From Toxoplasma gondii ME49 (lineage: Eukaryota; Apicomplexa; Conoidasida; Eucoccidiorida; Sarcocystidae), in NCBI RefSeq assembly GCF_000006565.2, contig NC_031474.1, forward strand, positions 1,709,662-1,773,661: a stretch of 64,000 nt of DNA, in the 5' to 3' direction. Of this stretch, positions 1 through 11,636 are shown one piece after another. Every line of letters starts with the position of its first letter. Position 1 is the stretch's first letter. The notes under the pieces were generated by a model. That model did not search any database, was not told the origin of the DNA, and saw only the letters and a list, made by a program, of their open reading frames with translations. The translations under genes and the position numbers were made by a program.

Positions 1-3000
1 GTTGTCGCCTGTCAGGAGTTTATCTGGCCCGTTTCGTGATGCGTTATCGTGGGTGTTTGCCTGCTATCTTCGAGGAACAAACTAGGTCGGTCACCGTCAG
101 GATGAGGGACGAGAGATCCAGCAGGCAAGCTGCCGGACCGGAGATGCACCAGGAGAGTGCCTTCGCCAGCATGGCGCCCGATGAGCTCAGAGCGTTGATC
201 CAAGCCACGGTCTCTGGCGCCGCCAAACAAGTTCTTGGAACTGCAGAAGAACCACCAGCAGATGCACCTCTGCAGGCGCTGGGAATCGATTCGTTGGGAG
301 CAGTCGAATTCCGCAACGCTGTTCAGGATGCGTTCGACATCCGCCTATCCGCAACGCTTCTTTTCGATTATCCGTCGGTTCAGGCTGTTTCGGACCATCT
401 GTGGAGCATGGTTAGAGCCAAAACTGCTATTGACACTTCTTCCAGAGGAGATGACCAACTCGCATCTGCTGCAGTCCTACAGGATGCCGGCGTCAGCATT
501 GCCGTAGTGGGGATGGCTTGCAGGCTTCCCGGTTCTGTGAATGACCTGGAGGCCTTTGAGGAAATGCTTCTCACGTTCCAGGATTGCATTCAAGAAATTC
601 CACCATCGCGTTTCAGTATAGAGGAAGTATACGATCCGGATCCCGACGCCAAGGGAAAAATATATGTTCGCGAGGGAGGGTTCATTGACGGCGCGGAACT
701 CTTTGACAACAGATTTTTTGGCATTTCTGATGCCGAAGCCCGAGAAATGGACCCGCGGCAGCGAATTTCTCTAGAGGTGTCTTATGAAGCATTGGTAGAT
801 GCCGGGTATAGTCGGGAGGATTTGCTTGGTTCACCCATAGGGGTTTTCGTCGGAGCAATGAACCACGATAAGCTCCACGACTCCATGATGCACGCAAACA
901 GTCTCACAGCCACAGGCGCGGCTGTGTCTATTCTTGCGAACAGACTGTCGTTCGCGTATGGCCTGACTTCGTCCAGCTTAACTGTTGATACCGCTTGTTC
1001 TTCTTCGCTCGTGGCCATTGATATTGCCAATAAGGATCTGCTACTGCGCGTGTGCGATGGCGGCCTGGTTGTGGGCACTAATGTCATAAGCACACCTCAA
1101 CACTTCTTGGATACTTCCCGCTCGAGAATGCTAAGCCGCGACTGTCGCTGCAAGACATTCGATGCGTCAGCAAACGGATACGTACGCGCGGAAGGATGCT
1201 GCGCTCTCATTCTACAACGGACCAGCACGCCGCAAACACACACGCGCATTTACGCTGCCCTTGCAGGCACTGCCAGCAACCACGTCGGACGCAGCGCAAG
1301 CCTCACAGCCCCAAACGGGCCTGCACAACAGGCAGTAATACGTGCTGCTCTACGCAGCGCCAATGTCAACTCGCCGTTATCCGTTGCGGTAGTGGAGACG
1401 CACGGGACAGGAACGTCTCTCGGAGACCCAATCGAGATCGGCGCCCTCCAAGCCGTCTACGGGCAGGGAACAAGTGCAGACACGCCTCTTGTTCTGGGAG
1501 CGCTCAAATCGCGTATCGGGCACACAGAAGGTGCAGCTGGTATCGCTGGGTTCATTAAACTCATCTGTTCACTTCGACAGAGGATCGCCCCGCCCAATCT
1601 GCACCTCAAGACATTCAACCCCCACATCGATATCTCGACGGCAGATTCCTCGAGGCCGTTCCTGTTTCCTACGAAAGCCTATCCGCTTGACACACTGATG
1701 ACTGGAGAGAAGACCGAGGCGCTTCTTGGAGCTGTCAGTTCATTCGGGTTTGGAGGCTCAAATGCGCATGCAATCGTTGAGGTCCCTGCACGCCAAGGGC
1801 CAACGGGTCGGGATGCAGCCTACGCCGGACTCAGAGGTGCGGATGCTGCCACAGAGGCACATCAACCAATGGTGTGGCTGTTCACCGGCCAGGGATCTCA
1901 GTATGTGAACATGGCGAAGTCTCTCTACGAGACAGAGGAGAGCTTCAGGCAGACAGTGAAGGAATGCTCCGCATACCTCGCAACAGAGAAACTACTGCCG
2001 ACAGAAGGCCCGTCGAGCCTCGAGGATATAGTTTATCCGGGGCAGGACACAGATGCTGAGGAGGCAGAGCATCTGCTGATGCAGACACAGTATTCGCAAG
2101 NNNNNNNNNNNNNNNNNNNNNNNNNNNNNNNNNNNNNNNNNNNNNNNNNNNNNNNNNNNNNNNNNNNNNNNNNNNNNNNNNNNNNNNNNNNNNNNNNNNN
2201 NNNNNNNNNNNNNNNNNNNNNNNNNNNNNNNNNNNNNNNNNNNNNNNNNNNNNNNNNNNNNNNNNNNNNCCTTCGCCAGCATGGCGCCCCGATGAGCTCA
2301 GAGCGTGGATCCAAGCCACGGTCTCTGGCGCCGCCAAACAAGTTCTTGAACTGCAGAAGAACCACCAGCAGATGCACCTCTGCAGGCGCTGGGAATCGAT
2401 TCGTTGGGAGCAGTCGAATTCCGCAACGCTGTTCAGGATGCGTTCGACATCCGCCTATCCGCAACGCTTCTTTTCGATTATCCGTCGGTTCAGGCTGTTT
2501 CGGACCATCTGTGGAGCATGGTTAGAGCCAAAACTGCTATTGACACTTCTTCCAGAGGAGATGACCAACTCGCATCTGCTGCAGTCCTACAGGATGCTGG
2601 CGTCAGCATTGCCGTAGTGGGGATGGCTTGCAGGCTTCCCGGTTCTGTGAATGACCTGGAGGCCTTTGAGGAAATGCTTCTCACGTTCCAGGATTGCATT
2701 CAAGAAATTCCACCATCGCGTTTCAGTATAGAGGAAGTATACGATCCGGATCCCGACGCCAAGGGAAAAATATATGTTCGCGAGGGAGGGTTCATTGACG
2801 GCGCGGAACTCTTTGACAACAGATTTTTTGGCATTTCTGATGCCGAAGCCCGAGAAATGGACCCGCGGCAGCGAATTTCTCTAGAGGTGTCTTATGAAGC
2901 ATTGGTAGATGCCGGGTATAGTCGGGAGGATTTGCTTGGTTCACCCATAGGGGTTTTCGTCGGAGCAATGAACCACGATAAGCTATACGATGACTTGCGA

Positions 3001-6000
3001 CAACTTACCAGCTATAGTGGGACATCGACTGCCCTAGCAATTCTCGCAAATCGTCTCTCGTATTCGTTTGGCCTTGTGGGACCGAGCGTTACCATAGATA
3101 CGGCTTGCTCTTCGTCGCTTGTGGCTGCGGAGTACGCGACACTTTGCGTTGCATGCGGAAGGTCCAGGCAAGCTGTGGTGCATGGCATTAATGTGATACC
3201 AAAAGTTGAAGGGTACGTTCTGTGCTGCAGGGCACGAATGCTGAGCCCATCCGGGCGCTGTCGAACATTTGACGCAACTGCTGATGGGTACTGTCGAGCT
3301 GAGGCATCAGGGTGCATAGTCATCGAGCGGCACAGCTACACGGTCGCGACGACCACGACCACACGCCCGCACTTTTAGCGGACACCACACAATCACGTCG
3401 GCAGGAGCGCCAGCATCACATCACCTAACGGGCCTGCACAACAGGCAGTAATACGTGCTGCTCTACGCAGCGCCAATGTCAACTCGCCGTTATCCGTTGC
3501 GGTAGTGGAGACGCACGGGACAGGAACGTCTCTCGGAGACCCAATCGAGATCGGCGCCCTCCAAGCCGTCTACGGGCAGGGAACAAGTGCAGACACGCCT
3601 CTTGTTCTGGGAGCGCTCAAATCGCGTATCGGGCACACAGAAGGTGCAGCTGGTATCGCTGGGTTCATTAAACTCATCTGTTCACTTCGACAGAGGATCG
3701 CCCCGCCCAATCTGCACCTCAAGACATTCAACCCCCACATCGATATCTCGACGGCAGATTCCTCGAGGCCGTTCCTGTTTCCTACGAAAGCCTATCCGCT
3801 TGACACACTGATGACTGGAGAGAAGACCGAGGCGCTTCTTGGAGCTGTCAGTTCATTCGGGTTTGGAGGCTCAAATGCGCATGCAATCGTTGAGGTCCCT
3901 GCACGCCAAGGGCCAACGGGTCGGGATGCAGCCTACGCCGGACTCAGAGGTGCGGATGCTGCCACAGAGGCACATCAACCAATGGTGTGGCTGTTCACCG
4001 GCCAGGGATCTCAGTATGTGAACATGGCGAAGTCTCTCTACGAGACAGAGGAGAGCTTCAGGCAGACAGTGAAGGAATGCTCCGCATACCTCGCAACAGA
4101 GAAACTACTGCCGACAGAAGGCCCGTCGAGCCTCGAGGATATAGTTTATCCGGGGCAGGACACAGATGCTGAGGAGGCAGAGCATCTGCTGATGCAGACA
4201 CAGTATTCGCAAGTGGCAATTTTCGTTGTTGAGCTGGCGCTCACTCGGGTTCTGAAAGAGAGGGGACTACGTCCAGCAGCTGTTTTAGGTCACAGCCTCG
4301 GCGAATACGCCGCTGCAGTCACAGCAGGAGTATTTTCGTGGCGCGATGCTCTGCGCGTTGTCGCCGTCCGAGCACGCATCATGTCTGAGCAGGACCCACA
4401 GGATGGTGTCATGGCGGCATGCCGGTTGTCGGCCGCTGAGGTTCAGGCGGCCTTAGATTCAGACCTGAAGAACCTGAAGTCTGTGGCTGTCGCTGCCGAT
4501 AATGGCCCGCGAAGCGTGGTGGTGTCCGGAAGAAGGTCGGAAGTGGAAGAGGTCCTCTCATTCTTCAGTATTTCAGGGAGGGCTCGCTTCCTCAGGGTTT
4601 CGCATGCCTTCCACTCCCCGCTAATGGCAGGTGCTGTTGAGCCTGTCAGTCGTCTCTTTGAGAGAGTTGAATTTTCGGAGCCGGCGATTCCGTTTATATC
4701 GACCGTGCTTGGCCGCCTTGCTGTCGGCAGCGAGTTGAGTGACGCGCTCTACTGGTCAGAGCAAATCACAAAATCCGTCCGCTTCCGGGAAGCGGTGGTA
4801 GCGGCGTTCGGTGGAGCGGTAGCAGGGCTTTCAGCAGTTGAGGTTGGACCCAAAAGGACGCTTGCTAATATTGGGGCTGCGTGTGTTAATGGTGCGACGC
4901 ATCCAGGTTGTGCGTGGTTGTGTGTCATCGAGGGCCCAGCTACGTCTGAGTCAGGTTCGCAGTTCGAGTCTTTTTTGAAGCAGGTCGCATCGTTGTCTAG
5001 CCGTAAGCTTCACTGGAATCACAGGTAAGCATGGACAGCTTGTTCGTAACCGTATGAGAAGCTTTCGTTGTCTTGACATTTATTTGTTTTTCTTTGAGGC
5101 TGTTGCACACGTAGTTCTGGAGGAAGCAAATTGTAAGCTTGAGTAGGACAGATGATTGGCGTGATGGCGTCACTTCATGTTTCGTCGTCCCACGTATCCC
5201 TTACAGGACATTCCCTCTAGCAAGGCTGCAGGAACAGAAGACGGAAGACGCTGGCCAGAATCTTAGGAGTATGGCTAAACCAAGCCCTCACTCACAACCG
5301 AGTATCTGGAGCGAAAAATGGGCATACCACTCCAGTGTTCCGGAGAACGATGCGGTCTTTAAGGTGCCAAAGAAAGCTTGGATTATCGTTGGTGTTCCGT
5401 CGCAGCACATGGCTGAGGTCCTCCTTAGTCTGAAAAGAATGGGATTGGATACATCACGAGTCTGTGGGCTTGGTGCCATCTCGTCTATGGAAACTCTTCA
5501 GAACCTTGTACAAGGAGGGACTTGGGCAGGCATGCTGGTTGTTTCCGGGCTTTGGGCAACCGTATCAGCCGTTGAGAGCCTGACAGAAACGGCCCACATT
5601 CTGCGCCACTATGCATGCCTTTCTACAGAAATCGAGGTACCTGTATTGGCTGTTGTTACCCGGGGAGCGCAGCGCTCTGTAGTGTCGCCAGAGACGTTTG
5701 GTCAAAGAGAGAGACCGACTCTTGAATCAGTTCCGCAACAGAATCAAGTTTTTGGTCACCTGGAAGATGAAGTGCCTGTGCATGCCGGGTTGCTGGCCTT
5801 CTGCAGAACTTTGCGTTTGGAGATGGGACGCTGCTGTCGTCGGTTCAAACCGTTCCTGTACTTTGACACCGACAGGCTACACCCAAGGCAATCGAAAGAA
5901 TCGCTTGACTACCGTCTAGGAGCAGTTTTAAAATGGTTGTCTCGGAATGACGTACCAGCTTCCTTTTCGGAACAAATCCGGCCAGATTCTGACACACTAC

Positions 6001-9000
6001 GTGAATGGGACATTGTCATCAGAAAACAATCGTACTTTGTTCCCCGAGTTGCACCTGTTCTTCTGAAACAGCCGAGCACAACCGCGGCTGGCAGAATACA
6101 AAAAGCCAAATCTTATATTGTGACAGGGGGGTTAGGTGGCATAGGCATCGTCGTGGCGTCTTGGCTGTTGCGTCAAGGTGCAGGCAGGATTTTCTTGTGG
6201 TCCAGAAGAGGGGTACCGACAGATGACGTGAAAGAAACCAATCAATGGTGTGAGCTGAACGCTGCCATGGAAACCGGGCGAATTCAAACAGTCAGCTGCG
6301 ACGTCTCGGAGATCGAACAAGTCCGCCATTCGATTGTATTGGCTGTCACTGACTCGATTTTGGGAGGTATTTTCCACTGCGCAGGCACCGAAGGCAAGGG
6401 AAAATTGCAGGACGTGTCCCAGCAGGACATTGCAGACGTGTACGCTTCAAAAGTGGAAGGTGCATGGAATCTACACCGCATTTGCAGTGAAATGTCCATA
6501 AACACGAACTTGGACTTCTTTGTTTTGTTCTCTTCAATAGCTGCACTGCCAGGAAACGATGCCTTCGCAACATATGCAGCTGCAAACGGATGCCTTGACA
6601 GCCTCGCTGAGCACAGAAGAAGTCTCTCGTTGCCAGCACGGAGTATCCAATGGGGCCCGTGGTTGGATGCAGGAATGGCCGCTCGAACGCCGTCCTTTGA
6701 ACGTTTCATGAGGTCACGCGGCATTCGTGGCTTTCACAACGAAGAGGCGATTTCTCATCTGGAGACTCTTTTGACAGCGGACGAAAGTCTCACGTGTTGC
6801 GCAGCAGTGCACGTAGATTGGCGCATTTACGCACATATCTTCGGATCGCACGTGCCCACATGGTTGCAAGACGTGGTCCCAGGCCTGCAGACAAGCTTGA
6901 CGCCTTTTTCAGAGTCAAATGTTCCGGAACAAATGCATGGCTCGATGGATATTCAAGGGGTCGAATCCGCCGTTATTGACGTAGCAAGAAGGTTGTGCGG
7001 AGCTGAAGGTATCGTGTCCGCCTCTACAGAGATAAGCTCACTGGGTTTGGATTCGATTGGTGCTGTCGAATTCAGGAATGCTTTGCAGGAGGCACTCAAG
7101 ATAAAACTGCCTGCATCCCTTCTTGTTGAGTATGCATGCCTTAAAGACATTATCCAGTTTATCATGGAAAATTGTTTTTCCGATGCGGCAAGGTCGACCA
7201 GTGATTTGGTGCCTCTGGTGACACGTGAGCCTGCCGCCAATGACCAAGGCTTCGCAGTAGTTGGAATGGGATGCCGAATTCCTAAAAATGCTACGACAAC
7301 TGAAGAATTCTGGGATATGCTTCTTCATGAAATCGACGCTGTGTGTGAAATACCGATGGATAGATTCAATATAGATGCGTTCTACGATCCAGACCCCGAA
7401 CAAGACAAATGCTATACTAGAGAAGCCGCGCTTCTGGACCATCCTGATTTTTTCGATAACACGTTTTTCAATCTAAGTGATCAAGAAGTTCTCGCAATCG
7501 ATCCTCAGCAGCGCGTGTTGCTGGAGGTAGCTTACGAGGCGCTTTTCGAAGCAGGATTCACGAAAGAGGCACTGCTCGGTAAAGATTTCGGTGTCTTCTG
7601 TGCAGCATACAACAATGACTTTCAGTTTACTAACCTCACCCAAGGAAAAGCGACCATGTGCGTTTTCGACAAGGGGGAAGGCCGAGGTCGAATCCCCTCG
7701 CTTGGAGAAGCAGCAGGCTATCCTGAACCTGGAGGATTCATGTGCTTCATTCCAAATAGAATATCGTATTCCTTTGGCCTTACAGGGCCGAGCATTGGAA
7801 TTGATGCTGCATGCGCGTCGTCCTTGGTTGCCTTCGATGCCGCTGTGACGAAACTGAAACGAGGAGCATGTTCAGGGGCACTCGTAGGAGGAGTGAACAT
7901 AATATTGAGTCCAACATTTTTCCTCGGTGGTTGCAAAGCGCACCAGTTTTCTCGTGCTGGGAGATGCAAGACTTTCGATTGCAACGCTGACGGTCTTGTA
8001 CGTGGAGAGGGGTGCGGTGCAGCCTTCTTACTCCCACTGGATGCTGCAAGGGAAACGGGCGCTTTCGTGCATGCTGTTGTTAGGGGGTCCGCTACTTGCC
8101 ATTACGGCAGAAGCTCTCAGATCACCTCTCCAAACACACGAGCTTTGACCCGCGTACTACGGCTTTCGCTGCAAGACGCTAGCACGGCGCCTTCACTTGT
8201 GCGGTACTATGAGGCACACGGGACTGCCACTGTTCTTGGAGACGTCATCGAAATGTCAGCAGTTAAAGACGTCTTCCAGACAGGTCGAAATGCCGCAGCG
8301 CCACTGCATATGGGTACAGTGCACAATAATATTGGGCACCTCGACGCGGCAGCTGGAATCGTGGCATTCTTAAAAACTGTCTTGTGCCTCAAGCACAGAT
8401 TCGTCCCGGCAAACATACACTTCAAGTCATTGCATCCAGATATACATGGAATAGACACTCAGCTCATTAAGTACACAAGAGAGTCCCACAGCATAATGAC
8501 AGACGATGTCGCTACGGGCGTCAGAAAAACCATCTTCGGCGCAAACTTGGCATACGGAATGGGTGGGAGTGTCGCCGCCATAATAACCGAGTCTGGCGAT
8601 GAAGAAGCAGACCGACGTTCATTGAAGGTAAGCTAGATTTGGCGGTGGGTTGATGACGCGTAGAGAGTCATTCGTTCCCCATGTCACTTTAACTCAGCGG
8701 CTAACTGCCAGTCAGATATGCGAGATTTCAGTTTTTTCATGAGATTGACTTCGATGAAAAGGATCCACCACCCCTACCAGCACGCCGCGTCGCAACGTGA
8801 GGCTGCGAGTGTACTGGTTACCCTATCTGGAAACAAGGAATCCGACAAACGTACCGCTCGATCATAGAGTCGAAGAAACTCTGTAAATCCACATGTATCC
8901 GGATACACCCACACTGTGCAGTAACACGTTTTCTTAAACCACTTTGTTTCCATTTTCTGTCCAGGCTGCTCCACGCCATGTGTGGAATCATCGTCGATTT

Positions 9001-11636
9001 CCCTTAAACACGCAGAAGTTCGTCTACCTTATGGGTGCGATGGGACAGATATCGATGGATGACATGCCAACTCCTCAGTCGGACGTCATCCACGTAATGA
9101 AGCGTCTCTCAGCTACAGCACTGAATGTTGCTTTTATGAGGAAATTGAGTCCTTCCACGTGTGCGGCCGGCAGCATTCGCTCAGTATTTCTAACTGGTGC
9201 CACAGGGTTCATTGGCAGCCAAGTGCTCTTTCATCTTCTCCAGGTAAAGCGTCAGGATCCCAAGCTTGGAACAGAGGACAAGAAGCTCACCATATACTGC
9301 CTGGTCCGCGCCAGGGACAGGGCCCACGGCATATACAGAATTAGAGACTCTTTGGTGGGTCGTGGAATCGAATGGAAACATGAATTTGATCAGCAGGTAA
9401 TCCCCGTCATCGGGAACTTGGAAGAAGGTGAAAACATGGGATTGGGACCGAAGCAAATGCAGTACTTGGAGCAAACTGTCGACGCTGTCTACCATGCCGC
9501 CGACTACGTAAATTTTGCAGCACCATATGATGCGTTAAGGAAATCAAATGTACTATCTTTGATACCCATCTTGAAGCTTTGTACAACGTATGTGGCAAAG
9601 CCTCTACACCTTGTCTCAAATTTCGCACACCACCTCCAGTATTTTGCTGGGTTCTCGGAGGATTTGAATATTGCAGTGGATGAAACAGTGTCACCACCTT
9701 TGAGTCCTGCCAGCATTGACCGTTTGGAGCAGCAAATGCCTGCAGGGATTATCGGATATCCGTGGACAAAATGGGCTGTTGAGGAGATCATTGGCCGTAT
9801 GAAAGACGTCCTCCACGAACGGTGTGAAGAAGAAGGTCAAAGGGTTTCCATGGAGGAGTCAGAAAAGAAAGATATCCTTTCAAAGTTCCAGGTCACAGTT
9901 TACCGGCTGCCCAACTCTTGTGTGTACTACAATAATGGCTACACAAACTTCGCAAATGCGTCTTTGTCACTTGTGTTAGCCTCTGCACAAGAACGGATGA
10001 TTCCCCCTGGCGTGCTGCCTGTCGGTGCGCCTTTCCTTACAACGCCGGTAGACCTCATTACAGGGATTCTAGTCAAACTCTCAATGACTGAGAGAAAGAG
10101 ACACCACGTTTACCATTTAGTATCCCTTCGGGTAGCAAGGAGAAAGCACGTTGTGCAGGCGATAAAATGGCTCTTTCCAGATAGTGTAGAATGCACAGCA
10201 GATGAACTTTTCAGGCGCATCGACGAAAACAAAGAGAATTCACCGGCACATCCGCTACGAGCAGCAATGAGAGTAAGCATGCAGCATTTATAGAATTACA
10301 TCAGATGCTGCGGTGCGTGAGCGTCAGAAACAGTAACATGTCCCCACCAGTCCACCTCATTTATGTAGGTCGTTTATGCGCATGTTTACGCTAATCCGCA
10401 GACGGCGTGTAGAGATCCATTATGCGTTGCTCCTACAAGAGAGTGACAAACCGAAAGCTGCTAGTTGCCCCTTTTCAATTGTGACCACGTTTATCGTTCT
10501 ACACAAGGTACGCGATATCACTTCGGCACGTTCGATGTGTTGTCAAGGTAGCCACTAGAAACTCAGCCCACGTATTTCTTTGTTTGATGCCCATGTACAG
10601 TTTTGGCGGAGGTACTGGTACTCTTCGGATACAGATCGCGACAGTCCGTTTCCGGTAGCGGTGAACAATGTCGAAGATGATCTCCCTGGTGTAATGGCGA
10701 CATTCCCTAGCCTTGCTGATACCTGGCTAAGAATGGCATCATATTGGTAGGTTCCTTTGCCAGCTAGTCCAAACTGGCGCCAGGTACTGAAGCGCAAGTT
10801 ATTCTACTGGCCTGTTAGCAGGTGTGTCAATGAGTGGTTTCCTCTTTTTCTTGTTCTCGCGTGCCGTGTAATAAACATGCGATTATACCCGATGTCTTTG
10901 GAAAGAGGGAATCCGAAAAGACAGCTGCGCTAGAGGACGAGAACGTAGTTTTGGTGCCGGCGATTACAAAAGGAGACGTGAGACAGGGAGAGACAATTTT
11001 CCGATAATCGCTTTGGAAAATCAAACAGAAACAGTTCCTCTCTTCTTCACTGTGGCAGCTTAGGGACGGGTTTCTCGCTGAAGAGTTCGGTGCCTGCTTT
11101 TTTCGAGGCATGCATTATACTGCAAGGAACGTGCGTAAAGAAGACTGCCAGTTGCTGTAGTAAACTAGCACCTACTCATGAAGCCCAAAACTACACAGAC
11201 TTCCTTGTCTAAACAGACTGCTTCAGCGCCTTTGCCAAGAAAGGGACGTGGTGTGCAATGCCGCCTCCCGATTAACTTCGCCTACAAAGGACAAATACGT
11301 GGCTCAAGTATTCTGATAGTCCTTCTACTCGTGTGCCAGGTGTATCCATCCTTTCCTTCTTCTCCGTGCAGCGTGAAAAACTACCATATGGTTCGACATC
11401 CCGTCACCCTCGCAATTTCCTTCGAACGCCTGAAGAAAGCAATCGCTGGCATTACCAAACAACGAATTGATGAGCTCGCTTTGCCGTCTCAAACTCAGGA
11501 GCTCCTCAACGAGACTTGCTCAACAGAGGATACCACAGACATTGCAGCTGTAAAGGCCCTAGTCGAACATGCAAACCTGAGAAAGTACGATGACTGTGCC
11601 GTTTCCGACGTTCCAGATCCGCGGGCACGTGCCTAA
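1..11636 (+). CDS. Modular type I polyketide synthase, 3' part (5' end outside window)
   Basis: Cytosolic-type megasynthase that builds a polyketide or fatty chain from malonyl units and releases it reductively. Visible domain order: ACP-KS-AT(partial)-gap-ACP-KS-AT-KR-ACP-KS-thioester reductase. Proposed coding segments: 1–2100 (open to the window edge), 2270–5024, ~5138–8628, 8955–10272, 10601–10746 and 11372–11636. Donors GTAAGC at 5025, 8629 and 10273 and GTAGGT at 10747 join in phase with AG acceptors. The last join is the least certain: without it the protein stops at TAG 10748–10750. Using it removes that stop, keeps phase, and uses a strong pyrimidine-rich acceptor before 11372. The architecture resembles the reductase-terminated megasynthases known from Cryptosporidium and coccidia. 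Odd points are the near-identical module copies, local frameshifts, an in-frame stop at 3376–3378, and a final KS with no AT or ACP after it. Gene identity is secure; exact exons are not. Confidence 0.9.
160..2100 (+). other. PKS module copy A: ACP-KS-start of AT
   Basis: The ACP spans about 165–420, with the phosphopantetheine serine in an LGIDSLG motif (TCG at 291–293). The KS spans about 480–1790. Its catalytic Cys is in DTACSSS (TGT 996–998), one His is in HGTGT near 1400, the second is in IGHTEGAAG near 1520, and the closing motif is GFGGSNAHAI. An AT begins near 1870 with FTGQGSQ and is cut off by the assembly gap at 2101. All three KS catalytic residues are present, so this KS looks active. 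Residues before the ACP (1–160) are open but match no domain I recognise. A short exon boundary may lie near 85, where an AG follows a mixed tract. Confidence 0.88.
161..4213 (+). repeat. Direct tandem repeat of ACP-KS-AT with a divergent core
   Basis: Positions 161–874 match 2271–2984 (offset 2110), with about one substitution after the gap-edge differences. Positions ~1317–2100 match ~3430–4213 (offset 2113) with no difference that I could find. Between them, 875–1316 versus 2985–3429 are clearly diverged and encode different KS cores, while keeping the active-site cysteine. The switch from identity to divergence is abrupt on both sides. This pattern fits recent gene conversion between modules, or an assembler stitching reads of one module onto another. 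Confidence 0.9.
2101..2269. other. Assembly gap of 169 Ns inside the PKS
   Basis: A run of Ns interrupts the acyltransferase of module copy A. The complete downstream module carries a further ~250 residues of AT and ~500 residues of KR after the equivalent point (4213–6870). A gap of this printed size therefore cannot hold a normal module end plus the next ACP start. Either the gap length is underestimated or the two flanks were joined wrongly. The sequence just right of the gap also carries small indels relative to copy A. Confidence 0.95.
2270..5024 (+). other. PKS module copy B: ACP-KS-AT
   Basis: The ACP spans about 2290–2530 (serine TCG 2401–2403). The KS spans about 2600–3900, with catalytic Cys TGC 3106–3108 in DTACSSS, HGTGT near 3515 and IGHTEG near 3630. 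The AT spans about 3985–4960, with nucleophile motif GHSLGE (Ser 4294–4296) and a HAFH motif at 4603–4614. In type I AT domains HAFH goes with malonyl-CoA rather than methylmalonyl-CoA selectivity (family knowledge). The frame is disturbed at 2281–2350 (one extra C, one missing G relative to copy A) and at about 3333–3385, where a stop TAG (3376–3378) sits in a stretch that reads better in another frame. Left and right flanks match copy A almost base for base; the middle of the KS does not. Confidence 0.87.
5138..8628 (+). other. PKS segment: linker-KR-ACP-KS
   Basis: It begins with the post-AT linker (PRIPYRTFPLARLQ). A ketoreductase with its structural subdomain follows (~5290–6870). The NADPH loop is TGGLGGIG (~6121–6145), a Lys sits in KVEGAWNLH, the Ser in FSSIAALPG and the Tyr in ATYAAANG, so the KR looks catalytically complete. 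The loop that carries LDD in B-type KRs is not LDD here. An ACP (~6950–7170) has serine 7053–7055 in LGLDSIG. The last KS (~7240–8628) has its Cys in DAACASS (7812–7814), EAHGTAT near 8215, NNIGH near 8325 and YGMGGS near 8560. It is the least similar of the three KS domains. No DH or ER domain is visible. Confidence 0.88.
8955..11636 (+). other. C-terminal thioester reductase (R) domain
   Basis: The Rossmann motif LTGATGFIG (~9193–9222) starts an extended short-chain dehydrogenase of the kind that ends some NRPS and PKS proteins and carboxylic acid reductases. The catalytic YxxxK is YPWTK near 9760. The family reaction is NAD(P)H-dependent cleavage of the carrier-bound thioester to an aldehyde or alcohol. 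The first exon opens with a short post-KS tail (HRRFPL) joined in phase 0 to the last KS. The segment between KS and R has no ACP motif. Later exons are 10601–10746 and probably 11372–11636; the last one encodes 88 codons that I cannot match to a known motif. Confidence 0.85.

Noticed and set aside
2404..3378. Separate protein starting inside the ACP at 2404
   Set aside because: The apparent start is only where a frameshift beside the gap lets the frame reopen; the codon is the Leu after the carrier serine, not a start.
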